Part shown: piece after piece, positions 51,365 through 60,330 of the stretch
Layout of the letters: every line of letters starts with the position of its first letter
Numbering within the stretch: the stretch's first letter is position 1
Assembly: GCA_030538415.1 (NCBI GenBank)
Contig: JAUNTY010000010.1
Location: forward strand, 1 to 64,000
Length of the DNA stretch: 64,000 bases
DNA from: Neisseria sp.
Lineage (GTDB): Bacteria > Pseudomonadota > Gammaproteobacteria > Burkholderiales > Neisseriaceae
Reading direction: 5' to 3'
Position numbers and translations under genes: made by a program
The notes under the pieces: generated by a model
Database searches by the model: none
Seen by the model: only the letters and a program-made list of their open reading frames with translations
Told to the model about the DNA's origin: nothing

Positions 51365-52789
51365 TCAGCCGACAATCGCTTTCGGCTCCAGATAGGCGCT
51401 GATGCCGAATTCGCCGAATTCGCGTCCCAGCCCGGATTGTTTCACGCCGCCGAACGGGGCTTGGTTGTCGTGGGCGAACGGGTTGTTGATTTTCACCTGC
51501 CCGCTTTCCAGTTGGCGCGCCACGTTCAGCGCGCGTTCGCGGCTGGCGGAGGAGACGTAAGCCATCAGTCCGTAAGGGTTGTCGTTGGCAATGGCCACCG
51601 CGTCGGCTTCGTCGCGGTAGGGAATCACGCACAACACCGGGCCGAAGATCTCTTCCTGTGCCACACGCATGTGGTTGTCGACATTGGTGAATATGGTCGG
51701 CTTGGTGAAGTTGCCGGCTTCCAACCCGGCAGGTTGCCCGAGCCCGCCGGTGAGCAATTCGGCGCGGTCTTCTTCGATGCCGATGCGGATGTATTCCTGC
51801 ACGCGCGCGTATTGGCTGCGGCTCACTGCCGGGCCGACCAGCACGTTTTCGTCATCGGGGTTGCCGGGTTGGAAACCCTGCTCGACGGTGGCCTTGAGAA
51901 TGGCGTTGGCTTCGGCGAGTTTGTCTTGCGGCACCAGCAAACGGGTGGCGGCAACGCAGGCCTGGCCGCTGTTCATAAAGGCGGCAGCGACGGCTTGCGG
52001 CAAAACCTGGTTCAAATCGGCATCGTCCAAAATGATGTTGGGCGATTTGCCGCCGAGCTCCAGCGTGACCCGTTTCATGCTCTCCACCGCGCCGCGGGCG
52101 ATGGTTTTGCCGACGTTGGTGGAGCCGGTGAAGGTGATTTTGGCGATGTCGGGATGGCGGGTGATTTCGTTGCCGACCACATTGCCCAAGCCATTGACGA
52201 AATTCACCACCCCGTTAGGCAGCTCAGCTGCGGCGAAGCATTCCATCATCACCTGCGTTTGGCGGGCGGAAAGCTCGCTTGGTTTGATGACGGAGGTGCA
52301 ACCGGCGGCGATGGCGGCGGAGACTTTGGAGCAGACAAACAGGTTGCTGGCGTTCCACGGAATCACCACACCGACCACGCCCACCGCTTGCAGCAGCACG
52401 GTGGAATCGCCCACTTTGCGCTCAAAGGCGTAGTCATCCAGCAGATTGATCATGGTTTGCACGTCTTCAATCGCCACATCAATCATGGCGGTGGCAAACA
52501 GGCGCGTGCCGCCGTATTCGTGAATCATCGCTTCGATCAAATCGTGGCGGCGGTGTTGCAGCGCGGTTTTGAATTGCGCCAAATACGCTGCGCGCTCGGC
52601 GGGGGTGCTGCGGGCAAACGCGGGCAGGGCGGCTTTGGCGGCGGCAATGGCGCGTTGGGTGTCGGTTTCGTCACCGAGGCTGACTTCGCCCACTTGCTCG
52701 TTGGTCACCGGGCTGAACAGCGGCAGCGTTTCCGTGCCATGCGGGGCGACGAATTCGCCGTTGATGAAAAACCGATTATATTGTTGCAT
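51365..52789 (-). CDS. NAD(P)-dependent aldehyde dehydrogenase
   Basis: 474 aa. Cofactor region VVIPWNASNLFVCSKVSAAI, ITFTGSTNVGKTIARGA, catalytic glutamate VTLELGGKSPNIIL and cysteine MNSGQACVAATRLLVP, then EEIFGPVLCVIPY. Full length for the ALDH superfamily. It oxidises an aldehyde to the acid. Position next to two SDR genes and a LysR regulator suggests one pathway, but the substrate cannot be named. Confidence 0.92.
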   Translation of the reverse strand: MQQYNRFFINGEFVAPHGTETLPLFSPVTNEQVGEVSLGDETDTQRAIAAAKAALPAFARSTPAERAAYLAQFKTALQHRRHDLIEAMIHEYGGTRLFATAMIDVAIEDVQTMINLLDDYAFERKVGDSTVLLQAVGVVGVVIPWNASNLFVCSKVSAAIAAGCTSVIKPSELSARQTQVMMECFAAAELPNGVVNFVNGLGNVVGNEITRHPDIAKITFTGSTNVGKTIARGAVESMKRVTLELGGKSPNIILDDADLNQVLPQAVAAAFMNSGQACVAATRLLVPQDKLAEANAILKATVEQGFQPGNPDDENVLVGPAVSRSQYARVQEYIRIGIEEDRAELLTGGLGQPAGLEAGNFTKPTIFTNVDNHMRVAQEEIFGPVLCVIPYRDEADAVAIANDNPYGLMAYVSSASRERALNVARQLESGQVKINNPFAHDNQAPFGGVKQSGLGREFGEFGISAYLEPKAIVG

Positions 52790-52828
52790 GATTTTTTCCT
52801 TTTATTTGATTTAATAAATTTGTTTTCA

Positions 52829-52872
52829 GGCCGTCTGAAAGCCTGCGCTTTCAAAGTGCGGTTGCAGACGGC
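52829..52872 (-). terminator. Hybrid DUS/USS hairpin
   Basis: AGGCCGTCTGAAAGCC and TCAAAGTGCGGTTGCAGACG; USS core 52854-52862; the right DUS has one change (TTGCAGACGGC). Confidence 0.7.
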
Positions 52873-52897
52873 ATTTTTATTTCATTTCAAAGCGGGT

Positions 52898-53746
52898 TTA
52901 CGGCTGATTCGGCATGAAGCCGGTTTTGCCTGCGAACGCCACCGATTCCGCCAGCGCTTTTTGTGCCAACAGCGTCTCCAGATTGCCTTGGTAGGCCTGT
53001 TGTAGCGTGGCGAAGGTGTCCACACCAAGTGCGGTGCGCAGCGGCGGCTCGGGCTGCTCGATCAAGCCGTAAATCGCGGCGGCGATTTTGACCGGGTCGC
53101 CGGCCAGATTGGCTTCGCCGTGTTCGGCAATATAGTTGCGCATCGCGGCCACACCGCTGTGTCGGTAGGCCTCGGATTCCGCCGTCCAGCGCACATTGCT
53201 GATGAAATCGGTTTTCATCGAACCGGGCTCCACGATAATGCTTTTGATGCCGAACTCCGCCACTTCCTGCGCCACCGCTTCGGCGAAACCTTCCAATCCG
53301 AATTTGGCGGCGTGGTACATCGCTCCGCCGGCAAAGCTCACCCGACCGCCGACGCTGGTGATGTAGACAATCACACCGCTTTTTCTGGCTCGCATGGCGG
53401 GCAGAAAAGCGCGGGTGAGGTGAATCGGCGCCATCAGGTTCAAATCAAGCTGCTGCTGGATTTCTGCGTCGCTCAATTCTTCCATCGCCCCCAAAATCGC
53501 GCCGCCTGCGTTGTTGAGCAATACATCGGTGTCTGCGTGTCGGGCGGCAACGGCGGCCAGATCGCCGATGCGGGTGACATCCAGTTTTTCGGCAATCAAG
53601 CGGCTGCCGTATTCGGCTTGCAGCCCGGCCAGCGCTTCGGGCTTGCGCACCGCCGCCACCACGCTATGCCCTTCGGCAAGGATTTTTTTGACCAGCTCAA
53701 TGCCCAAACCGCCCGAGGCGCCGGTGATAAAGTATTTTTGTGTCAT
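52898..53746 (-). CDS. Short-chain dehydrogenase/reductase
   Basis: 282 aa from MTQKYFITGASGGLGIELVK (53746), with GGAGACAACAAC before it. TGASGGLG binds the cofactor, LLNNAGGAILG is the NNAG motif, YITSVGGRVSFAGGAMYHAA has Ser and Tyr with KFGLEGFAEA for the Lys. A classical SDR with 'extended' C-terminus. It contains an AAGTGCGGT core (53027-53035). It follows another SDR by 14 bp on the same strand and is probably in the same operon. Confidence 0.87.
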   Translation of the reverse strand: MTQKYFITGASGGLGIELVKKILAEGHSVVAAVRKPEALAGLQAEYGSRLIAEKLDVTRIGDLAAVAARHADTDVLLNNAGGAILGAMEELSDAEIQQQLDLNLMAPIHLTRAFLPAMRARKSGVIVYITSVGGRVSFAGGAMYHAAKFGLEGFAEAVAQEVAEFGIKSIIVEPGSMKTDFISNVRWTAESEAYRHSGVAAMRNYIAEHGEANLAGDPVKIAAAIYGLIEQPEPPLRTALGVDTFATLQQAYQGNLETLLAQKALAESVAFAGKTGFMPNQP

Positions 53747-53760
53747 GTTGTTGTCTCCGT

Positions 53761-54588
53761 TTATAAGGTTTCGCCTTTGGCGGCGCAGGATACCGCGTCC
53801 CACTCTCGCCAGGTTTGCAAACGTTGCTCGTAGACTTGCTCCACCAAATGCAGCAAGTCGCCCAAAATCAGGCGCAGCGGTGGTTTTGGCGCGTCTACCA
53901 CCTGCAAAATGGCGGCGGCGCTGGCTTCGGGTTTGCCCAATTGGTCGGGGGTGAGCATGGCGGCAAGGTCGGCGCGCAGCTGGTCGTAGGCGGCGATGGG
54001 TGGCGCGGTTTTCAGCGAAGAGCCGCTCAAGAAATCGGTGGCATAGCCGCCCGGCTCGATGATGGTGACGTGGATGCCGAATTGGGCGACTTCGGCGGCA
54101 AGCGCTTCCGCCATGCCTTCCACTGCGAATTTGGCGGCTTCGTAAATACCCGATGTCGGCATCGCCACCAGCCCCGCCACGCTGCTCACCGGCAAGATGT
54201 GTCCGCTGCCCTGCGCGCGCAAAATCGGCAGGGCTGCCTGAATAACGGAGAGCGTGCCGAAGACATTGGTTTCAAAGGTGGCGCGGGTGTCGGCTTCTTC
54301 GGCTTCTTCAATCGCCGCCATGTAACCAAAACCGGCGTTGGAGAGCACCACGTCCAGCCGTCCGAAATACTGATGGGCAGCATTAACGGCGGCGAACACC
54401 GCCGCGCGGTCAGTGACGTCTAAAGACAATGGTAAAAACCGTTCGCCGTATTCGGCTGCTAACTCATCCAACGCGCTCAGATTGCGGGCGGTGGCGGCGA
54501 CTTTATCGCCCCGTTGCAGGGCGGCGGTTGCCCAGATTTTGCCGAAACCGCGTGATGCGCCGGTGATGAACCAAACTTTATTGCTCAT
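53761..54588 (-). CDS. Short-chain dehydrogenase/reductase
   Basis: 275 aa. WFITGASRGFGKIWATAALQ, VVLSNAGFGYMAAIEEAEE, HILPVSSVAGLVAMPTSGIY with YEAAKFAVEGMAEAL. It resembles the downstream SDR and both may come from an old duplication. It is divergent from a LysR gene (54720) 131 bp away, which probably controls the SDR pair. The substrate is unknown. Confidence 0.88.
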   Translation of the reverse strand: MSNKVWFITGASRGFGKIWATAALQRGDKVAATARNLSALDELAAEYGERFLPLSLDVTDRAAVFAAVNAAHQYFGRLDVVLSNAGFGYMAAIEEAEEADTRATFETNVFGTLSVIQAALPILRAQGSGHILPVSSVAGLVAMPTSGIYEAAKFAVEGMAEALAAEVAQFGIHVTIIEPGGYATDFLSGSSLKTAPPIAAYDQLRADLAAMLTPDQLGKPEASAAAILQVVDAPKPPLRLILGDLLHLVEQVYEQRLQTWREWDAVSCAAKGETL

Positions 54589-54719
54589 GATGAATCCTCT
54601 TTTTTGTGGTAAACAGATGGTGAATTAATGATGAAATTAGTATAATCATCGGCAAATAAAAAGAGAATAGCGGTTTTGATGTACAAACTAATGCATAAAA
54701 TTGAACAATAGGTGAAGCG

Positions 54720-55619
54720 ATGAGCAAAACAGGTTTGGGCGAGCTGGAAATGGTGTTGAAAGTGGCGGAAATGGGCGGCTTCCGCGCGGCGGCGGTGGAG
54801 CTGGATATGTCGCCCTCGGCGCTCAGCCATGCGATCGGCAATCTGGAGGCGAAGCTCGGCGTGCGCCTGTTTAACCGCACCACCCGCAGCGTCAGCCTTT
54901 CCAAGGCGGGGGCGCAATTTGTCGCCCGCATTGCCCCCGCCGTGCAGGAGATTCAGGCGGCGATGAGCGAGGCCAACGATTTGCGCAAGCAATTAAGCGG
55001 CACGCTGCGCATCAACACTGCCGAGCGGGCGGCGGAAGAGCTGCTTGAGCCGGTGATCATCGAATATCTGCGCCGCTATCCGCAAATGCAGATTGACCTG
55101 ATCACCGATGCGCGCCTGATAGACATCGTTGCCGACGGCTTCGACGCCGGTTTCCGCCTTGCCGAATCCGTGCCGCAAGACATGGTGGCGATACCGATAG
55201 GGGGCGAAGTGCGGTTGATGGCGGTGTGTTCGCCCGATTACTTAATCAAACATGGCGAACCGCACACCCCACACGACCTCTACCGCCACGCCTGCATCCG
55301 CTACCGCTTCACCAGCGGGCGGCTGTTTCATTGGGAATTTGAGCGGGCTGACGAAAAAATCAGCATAGATGTGCAAGGTCCTCTCACGCTGGACAGCCCG
55401 CTGCTGATGGTCAACGCCGCCCTGAGCGGCTTGGGCATCGCCTATGTGTATGAAGGCTATGTGCGGGAGCACTTGAACAGCGGCAGACTGGTGCAGCTCT
55501 TGCCCGAATGGACGCCGGTGTATTCCGGCCTGTGCCTCTACTACCCGCCGCAACGCTACACCACCGCAGGCTTGCGCGCATTTATTGATTTGGTGAAAGA
55601 GGCGCGTGGATTGGGGTGA
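54720..55619 (+). CDS. LysR family transcriptional regulator
   Basis: 299 aa. GELEMVLKVAEMGGFRAAAV and ELDMSPSALSHAIGNLEAKL form the helix-turn-helix; the effector domain has LSGTLRINTAERAAEELLEP and AVCSPDYLIKHGEPHTPHDL. Typical size. Divergent from the SDR pair. An AAGTGCGGT core is inside (55207-55215). Confidence 0.9.
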   Translation: MSKTGLGELEMVLKVAEMGGFRAAAVELDMSPSALSHAIGNLEAKLGVRLFNRTTRSVSLSKAGAQFVARIAPAVQEIQAAMSEANDLRKQLSGTLRINTAERAAEELLEPVIIEYLRRYPQMQIDLITDARLIDIVADGFDAGFRLAESVPQDMVAIPIGGEVRLMAVCSPDYLIKHGEPHTPHDLYRHACIRYRFTSGRLFHWEFERADEKISIDVQGPLTLDSPLLMVNAALSGLGIAYVYEGYVREHLNSGRLVQLLPEWTPVYSGLCLYYPPQRYTTAGLRAFIDLVKEARGLG

Positions 55620-55640
55620 ATTTTTTTGGGGCAATAAAAA

Positions 55641-55685
55641 GGCCGTCTGAAACTTTCGCACAAGCAAAGTGCGGTTTCAGACGGC
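55641..55685. terminator. Hybrid DUS/USS hairpin
   Basis: GGCCGTCTGAAACTTTCGCA and GCAAAGTGCGGTTTCAGACG; USS core 55667-55675. Sequence nearly the same as the hairpin at 51293-51338. Confidence 0.8.
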
Positions 55686-55690
55686 ATGAT

Positions 55691-56545
55691 TTATTTGTCT
55701 TGCTCTTTTTTATCACCAAGTGGTTTGCGCGTCGTTAATCCGCGCTTTGCATTCAACGCCGTCACCACTTTTTTGCCTGTTTGCGCCTCCAATTCCAATC
55801 GGGCGACGTGGGCGACGTTGCCGCCGCGTTTGGCGATTTTTGCGCTTTGCTCAAAGGTTTGCGGAGCTTCTGCTTGGGAAATGTCTTTGGTGGAAGCCTC
55901 GGCAAGCATGTTCAAAATCAACTCGGTGTTGGTCATGTTGTCGCGCAGGTTTTCCTTTTTCAAGCCTTTGAGCACTTTGTATTCTTTGGTGGTCTTGCCG
56001 CTCCATGCTTGGGTGATGATGTCGGTCAAGGTGGCGAACTGCACGCCTGCCGTCAGCCCGCGTTTTTTCCATTCGTCGGTCAGCTCTTTGCGGATTTCAA
56101 TGCTTTTTAAGCGTTGGTTAATCCAATTTTCCGAATAGCCCAAATTCAAATACTGTTCCAAGGCGCGGTCAATCGTCAACTCGGGATCTTGCATTTCGTC
56201 CAAACGCTCGGAAGCGATTTGCGCCAGCCACAGCTTGAACGGCTCGGCTTTGGGCGAGGGAATAGATTGGATCAGGCGGAAAAGCTGCTCGGTATCGGCG
56301 ACATCGGTTAAATAAAACTTGCCGTCTGCCGACTGCATTTTCAGTTGACTACAATTTGTAGCCAACTCACTTCCTTCCTTTTTTAGCCGTGTTTTTAACA
56401 CGCTCCAATACTTTCGAGGATTAGGGCTGTCGGTCAATGCGCCGACAACGTCGACAATGGAAAAATACCATTGCCCCTGCTCTGCGTCCCAATGGCTGCG
56501 GACTTGCTTTTGCTCAAATAGTTGTATGCTGTTTTCTTTATTCAT
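55691..56545 (-). CDS. BRO-N domain protein (phage antirepressor-like)
   Basis: 284 aa from MNKENSIQLFEQKQVRSHWD (56545). WYFSIVDVVGALTDSPNPRK and YWSVLKTRLKKEG are the BRO-N fold found in phage antirepressors and related stand-alone genes; the C-terminal half (DNMTNTELILNMLAEASTKD, GNVAHVARLELEAQTGKKVV) is a helical domain common in stand-alone bacterial copies. DNA binding is expected; the role is unknown. No other phage genes are next to it. Confidence 0.8.
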   Translation of the reverse strand: MNKENSIQLFEQKQVRSHWDAEQGQWYFSIVDVVGALTDSPNPRKYWSVLKTRLKKEGSELATNCSQLKMQSADGKFYLTDVADTEQLFRLIQSIPSPKAEPFKLWLAQIASERLDEMQDPELTIDRALEQYLNLGYSENWINQRLKSIEIRKELTDEWKKRGLTAGVQFATLTDIITQAWSGKTTKEYKVLKGLKKENLRDNMTNTELILNMLAEASTKDISQAEAPQTFEQSAKIAKRGGNVAHVARLELEAQTGKKVVTALNAKRGLTTRKPLGDKKEQDK

Positions 56546-56624
56546 TTTCTGTTCCCTAAAAGCCCATGTGCTGAAACCTATTTTACGCTGCTTGCGCGGT
56601 AGAAAAAAAGCGCAAAGTGCGGTT

Positions 56625-57569
56625 TCAGACGGCATTCTGATAACTCTGCACCACCGCCTCCATCTCCGCCAGATAAGCATTTTTCAGCAGCTCGGGGCTT
56701 TCTATTTTGATGTGTTTGCCGAATTCCATCAGGTAATGCACCATATAATGCAGCTCGCTTTGGTTGAAATTGCCGAGCAGATAAGCCACTCCGTCCACAT
56801 CTTCCAGCCGCATATCACGATAGCTGCCGCGCAAAAAGATTTCCCTGCCAAAAGGGGTGAGCCGACAGCGAAACGGTATGTTGAGAAAATCCCGTTCAAA
56901 GGCTTGCAAGTCTGCCTGTAGCTCGTGGCGTGGGCGGCTGGCGGTCTGCTCTGCTGCGGTCTGAAGCCCGCTGATGTAATCACAGCGAATGATTCGCCAC
57001 GTTTTTGTTTGCACTTGATAGGCGTTGCAAAACCAGTAGCCACGCCGATAAAACACATCGTAAAGCTGCACCTGTAGGCTTTCGGACTGCTGTTGCTGAT
57101 AGGCGATTTCTAGCACTTGCTCGTGCAAAATCGCTGCCAAAATCTCGTCCAAAAATCGCGGTGTGCCGATGGGGGCGACGTTGTGGTAGGCAATCACCGA
57201 CAGGGTGTTATCAATGGCTTGCTGCTGCGAGGACGACAGGTTCACCAGCAGTTTTTGATACAGCTGCGGATAGGATTTTTCAAAGGGCGAAGCGGTGAGT
57301 TCGTTTAGGGCTTTCAAAGCAAAAAAGATTGCCGTCAGCTCTTCGGTATTTAAATAATGCGCCCCGATCAAATCCTGCTTGAGCAAGCGATAGCCGCCGT
57401 TTCGCCCCGCTTCGGCGTAGATTGCCAAGCCCATGGCTTCCAGCTCGGCGATGTCTCGCAGTGCCGTGCGTTTGGAAATGCCGAATTCCGCCATCAGGTC
57501 TTTTAACTGAAAATTCTGCTTGAAAGACAAATAGATACGCTCTTGATTCAAACGGTTGGATTTTTTCAT
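56625..57569 (-). CDS. WYL-domain (YafY-type) transcriptional regulator
   Basis: 314 aa from MKKSNRLNQERIYLSFKQNF (57569). LMAEFGISKRTALRDIAELE is the HTH_11-type reading head, then YNVAPIGTPRFLDEILAAIL-like body and WYL domain (YDVFYRRGYWFCNAYQVQTK, WRIIRCDYISGL). It probably controls the divergent azoreductase (57661). The stop codon and last two residues (NAV-stop) come from a DUS (GCCGTCTGA), which is itself joined to a USS core (56615-56623). Confidence 0.86.
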   Translation of the reverse strand: MKKSNRLNQERIYLSFKQNFQLKDLMAEFGISKRTALRDIAELEAMGLAIYAEAGRNGGYRLLKQDLIGAHYLNTEELTAIFFALKALNELTASPFEKSYPQLYQKLLVNLSSSQQQAIDNTLSVIAYHNVAPIGTPRFLDEILAAILHEQVLEIAYQQQQSESLQVQLYDVFYRRGYWFCNAYQVQTKTWRIIRCDYISGLQTAAEQTASRPRHELQADLQAFERDFLNIPFRCRLTPFGREIFLRGSYRDMRLEDVDGVAYLLGNFNQSELHYMVHYLMEFGKHIKIESPELLKNAYLAEMEAVVQSYQNAV

Positions 57570-57660
57570 TATTTCCCCCTTATTTGTCTTGAATGGTGTC
57601 ATAAACTGGCACTTTAAAGCTATATATTATACTTTTCAATCACCAAACGAGATTTAAAGC

Positions 57661-58302
57661 ATGAAAACCCTATTAATCAATTCGCACCCCTTATTTGCCG
57701 ACGGCGAGCATTTTTCCGCCAAGTTGCAACAGCTGTTTTTGGCAAAATTTCAGACCGCATTTCCCGATGAACAGGTGGAAATCCTGAATTTATACGAACA
57801 AGACATTCCCCGCATTGAAGCCGACGGCTTGTTTGCGGTGTGGAACAAACAACGCAGCGGCGAAGCGATGACCGCCGCCGAAGCCCAAATCGCCCAAACC
57901 TCACGCCAGCTTTTGGATACTTTTAAAGCCCATCACCGCATTGTGTTGGTGTCGCCGCTGCACAATTTCAACGTCGCTTCACGCATGAAAGACTATATTG
58001 ACAACCTGATGATCGCCCGTGAAACCTTCCGCTACGTGTCGGGCGGCTCGGTGGGGCTGATGACCGACGATTACAAAATGCTGCTGTTGTTCGCCAGCGG
58101 CTCAATTTACACCAACAATGATCGCTACACCATCATGGATTTCGCCCCCCGTTATCTGGAAGGCATTTTCAAGGAAATGATGGGCTTTGACGCATTTTAT
58201 GCCGTGCGCGCAGAAGGTACGGCAGTGCTGCCTGCCGAAGAGGTGCTCGCCAAAGCCACGGCGGATTTGGATAAGGCGTTTGCGGCGTTTTATGCGGCTT
58301 GA
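57661..58302 (+). CDS. FMN-dependent NADH-azoreductase-like protein
   Basis: 213 aa flavodoxin-like fold. MKTLLINSHPLFADGEHFSA for the FMN phosphate, VLVSPLHNFNVASRMKDYID and LMIARETFRYVSGGSVGLMT are AzoR signatures, with LLFASGSIYTNNDRYTIMDF near the end. It reduces quinones or azo compounds with NADH. Divergent from the WYL regulator, 91 bp apart. Confidence 0.88.
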   Translation: MKTLLINSHPLFADGEHFSAKLQQLFLAKFQTAFPDEQVEILNLYEQDIPRIEADGLFAVWNKQRSGEAMTAAEAQIAQTSRQLLDTFKAHHRIVLVSPLHNFNVASRMKDYIDNLMIARETFRYVSGGSVGLMTDDYKMLLLFASGSIYTNNDRYTIMDFAPRYLEGIFKEMMGFDAFYAVRAEGTAVLPAEEVLAKATADLDKAFAAFYAA

Positions 58303-58323
58303 TATTGGTTGGATATGAATAAA

Positions 58324-58380
58324 AGGCCGTCTGAAACTTTTACTTGCTAGAAAAAAGCAAAGTGTGGTTTCAAACGGCAT
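58324..58380. terminator. Degenerate hybrid DUS/USS hairpin
   Basis: GGCCGTCTGAAACTTTTACT and AGCAAAGTGTGGTTTCAAAC; the USS core has one change (AAGTGTGGT) and the right DUS reads TTCAAACGGC. Confidence 0.6.
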
Positions 58381-58382
58381 TC

Positions 58383-59297
58383 TCATTCCCGCCCCACCGT
58401 CCAATTCGCCAGCAAATACGCCTGCACCTGTTGCACCCTTTTCGGCTGCAAGGCTCGGTGTGGGTATTGCAGGGTGATTTGAAAAGTGTGCGGCTGATAG
58501 TCGGGCAAGTGCAAATGCGTCAATTCCCCTTTTTCAATAAACGGCTGAACAAGGTATTCGGGCAATTGGGCAATGCCCAAGCCACTCATGGCGGCGTGTC
58601 GCAAGGCTTCGGGATCGTTTAAGAGCAGCCGTGCCTGCTTGGGGGTGAAACTGTTGATGCCGTCTGAATGTTTAAATTGCCATGCTTGCATTTTGCCGCT
58701 GGGAAAGCGCTGCATAAGGATGCGGTGTTCGCCGAGTGCCGCTTGGTTTTTCGGTTTGCCGTGCCGTGTGATGTAATCAGGGGCGGCGACAAGGCAGGTG
58801 CGGATTGTGCCGAGCTGGCGGGCAATCAGGGCGGAATCGCTGGGAAAGCCGACACGCAATGCCAAATCGTAGCCTTCTTTCACAAAATCAATCACATGGT
58901 CGTCCAAGCTCATGTCAATATTCAGATGGGGATAATCGGCGAGCAGCTTTGAGACCAGCGGCAGCAATGCATTTCGCCCCATCACGCTGGGCGAAGTCAG
59001 CCGCACCGTGCCATGAATGCCGTCATCGGCGTGGGGCTGAATATCATCGGCGGCGGTGTCCAAAATCGCCAATGCCAAGGCTGCCTGCGTTAAAAAATGC
59101 CGCCCTTCTTCGGTCAGGCTCAGGCTGCGTGTGGTGCGGTTAAACAAACGCACGCCGAGCGATTGTTCCAACATGGCGACGTTTTTACTCAAGGCGGCCG
59201 GGGTCAAATCAAAGGCTTGTGCCGCCGCACTGAAGCTGCCGAAACGGGCGGTTTGCACAAAAGAAATCAGGTTTTTAAAGCGGTCTTTTTGGTTCAT
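58383..59297 (-). CDS. LysR family transcriptional regulator
   Basis: 304 aa from the ATG at 59297 (MNQKDRFKNLISFVQTARFG). FSAAAQAFDLTPAALSKNVA and MLEQSLGVRLFNRTTRSLSL form the helix-turn-helix; SDSALIARQLGTIRTCLVAA is in the effector domain. Divergent from an aldo/keto reductase gene 115 bp away, which it probably controls. Its last ~28 codons are closely related to the remnant at 47765-47851. Confidence 0.9.
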   Translation of the reverse strand: MNQKDRFKNLISFVQTARFGSFSAAAQAFDLTPAALSKNVAMLEQSLGVRLFNRTTRSLSLTEEGRHFLTQAALALAILDTAADDIQPHADDGIHGTVRLTSPSVMGRNALLPLVSKLLADYPHLNIDMSLDDHVIDFVKEGYDLALRVGFPSDSALIARQLGTIRTCLVAAPDYITRHGKPKNQAALGEHRILMQRFPSGKMQAWQFKHSDGINSFTPKQARLLLNDPEALRHAAMSGLGIAQLPEYLVQPFIEKGELTHLHLPDYQPHTFQITLQYPHRALQPKRVQQVQAYLLANWTVGRE

Positions 59298-59412
59298 TTT
59301 CAAAAATCCGTTAAAGGCTATTCAATAATTTTGCTATTTATCGTTGATAATCATTTTGCCATAATACGCCCATTGAAACAAACATTCATTTCTCAAACCA
59401 AAGGATAAGCCC

Positions 59413-60312
59413 ATGAAAAACATCAAATCATTCACCAGCCGCAGTGGAGTAAACATTCCGTCAGTCGGCTTCGGCACATTTTTGATTGAACCGCAAGATA
59501 CCGCAGCCGCCGTTGCCAACGCCATCAACGCAGGCTACCGCCACATTGACACCGCCGAAGTGTATGGCAACGAGCAAGGCGTGGGCGACGGTATCAAACA
59601 AAGCGGCGTGAAGCGTGAAGAGCTGTTTATCACCACCAAATTATGGCAGGGCGGCTACGGCGGTGAAGCCGCAAAAACGCCCGCGCAAGTGAAAGCATCG
59701 TTTAACGAGAGCTTGGCAAAATTGGGTTTGGATTACCTTGATTTATACCTTGTGCATTCGCCTTATGCAGGCAAAGAGCGGCTCAATCAATGGCAGGCAT
59801 TGCTGGAGTTGAAAGCCGCTGGCAAAGTGCGTGCCTTGGGCGTGAGTAACTTTAATATCAAGCACTTGGAAGAAATCAAAGCGGCAGGTTTGGAGTTGCC
59901 CGAATTCAACCAGCTTGAATTGCACCCTTGGTCGCAAAAATTTGAATTGGTGGACTATTTAAAAGCCCACGGCATTCAGCCGATTGCCTACAGCAGCCTT
60001 GCGCCGCTTTCCACGTGGCGGACGGGGCAAACCAGTGCCAAAAATACCGAAGCGATTGAGATGGAAAGTGCGGTGAATTTCAGCGAATTGGCGGCAAAAT
60101 ACGGCGTTACCGAAGCACAATTGCTGCTGCGTTGGGGCGTTCAAAGCGGCTATGCCGTGCTGCCCAAAAGCCTGAATGCCGAACGCATGGCGCAAAATTT
60201 GGCAATCAGCGATTTGTTTGCAATCAGCCAAGCGGATATGGATTTGCTCAAAACCCAAAACCGTGGCGGCGGCATTGCGTGGGAAACGGGCGATCCGTTG
60301 GTGGTGGAATAG
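59413..60312 (+). CDS. Aldo/keto reductase
   Basis: 299 aa. GYRHIDTAEVYGNEQGVGDG has Asp and Tyr of the catalytic tetrad, ELFITTKLW the lysine and YLVHSPYAGKERLNQW the histidine; ALGVSNFNIKHLEEI and LLRWGVQSGYAVLPKSLNAE follow. It reduces aldehydes or ketones with NADPH. AAAGGATAAGCCC before the start. An AAGTGCGGT core is inside (60066-60074). A hybrid DUS/USS hairpin follows. Confidence 0.93.
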   Translation: MKNIKSFTSRSGVNIPSVGFGTFLIEPQDTAAAVANAINAGYRHIDTAEVYGNEQGVGDGIKQSGVKREELFITTKLWQGGYGGEAAKTPAQVKASFNESLAKLGLDYLDLYLVHSPYAGKERLNQWQALLELKAAGKVRALGVSNFNIKHLEEIKAAGLELPEFNQLELHPWSQKFELVDYLKAHGIQPIAYSSLAPLSTWRTGQTSAKNTEAIEMESAVNFSELAAKYGVTEAQLLLRWGVQSGYAVLPKSLNAERMAQNLAISDLFAISQADMDLLKTQNRGGGIAWETGDPLVVE

Positions 60313-60330
60313 GGGGTTGATTGGTTGAAT

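Noticed and set aside
51437..53005. 522-codon plus-strand frame opposite the aldehyde dehydrogenase
   Set aside because: Antisense shadow; the minus strand has all ALDH catalytic motifs.
55691..56545. Prophage suggested by the BRO-N gene
   Set aside because: No integrase, capsid, tail or lysis gene within the neighbourhood; BRO-N genes also occur singly.
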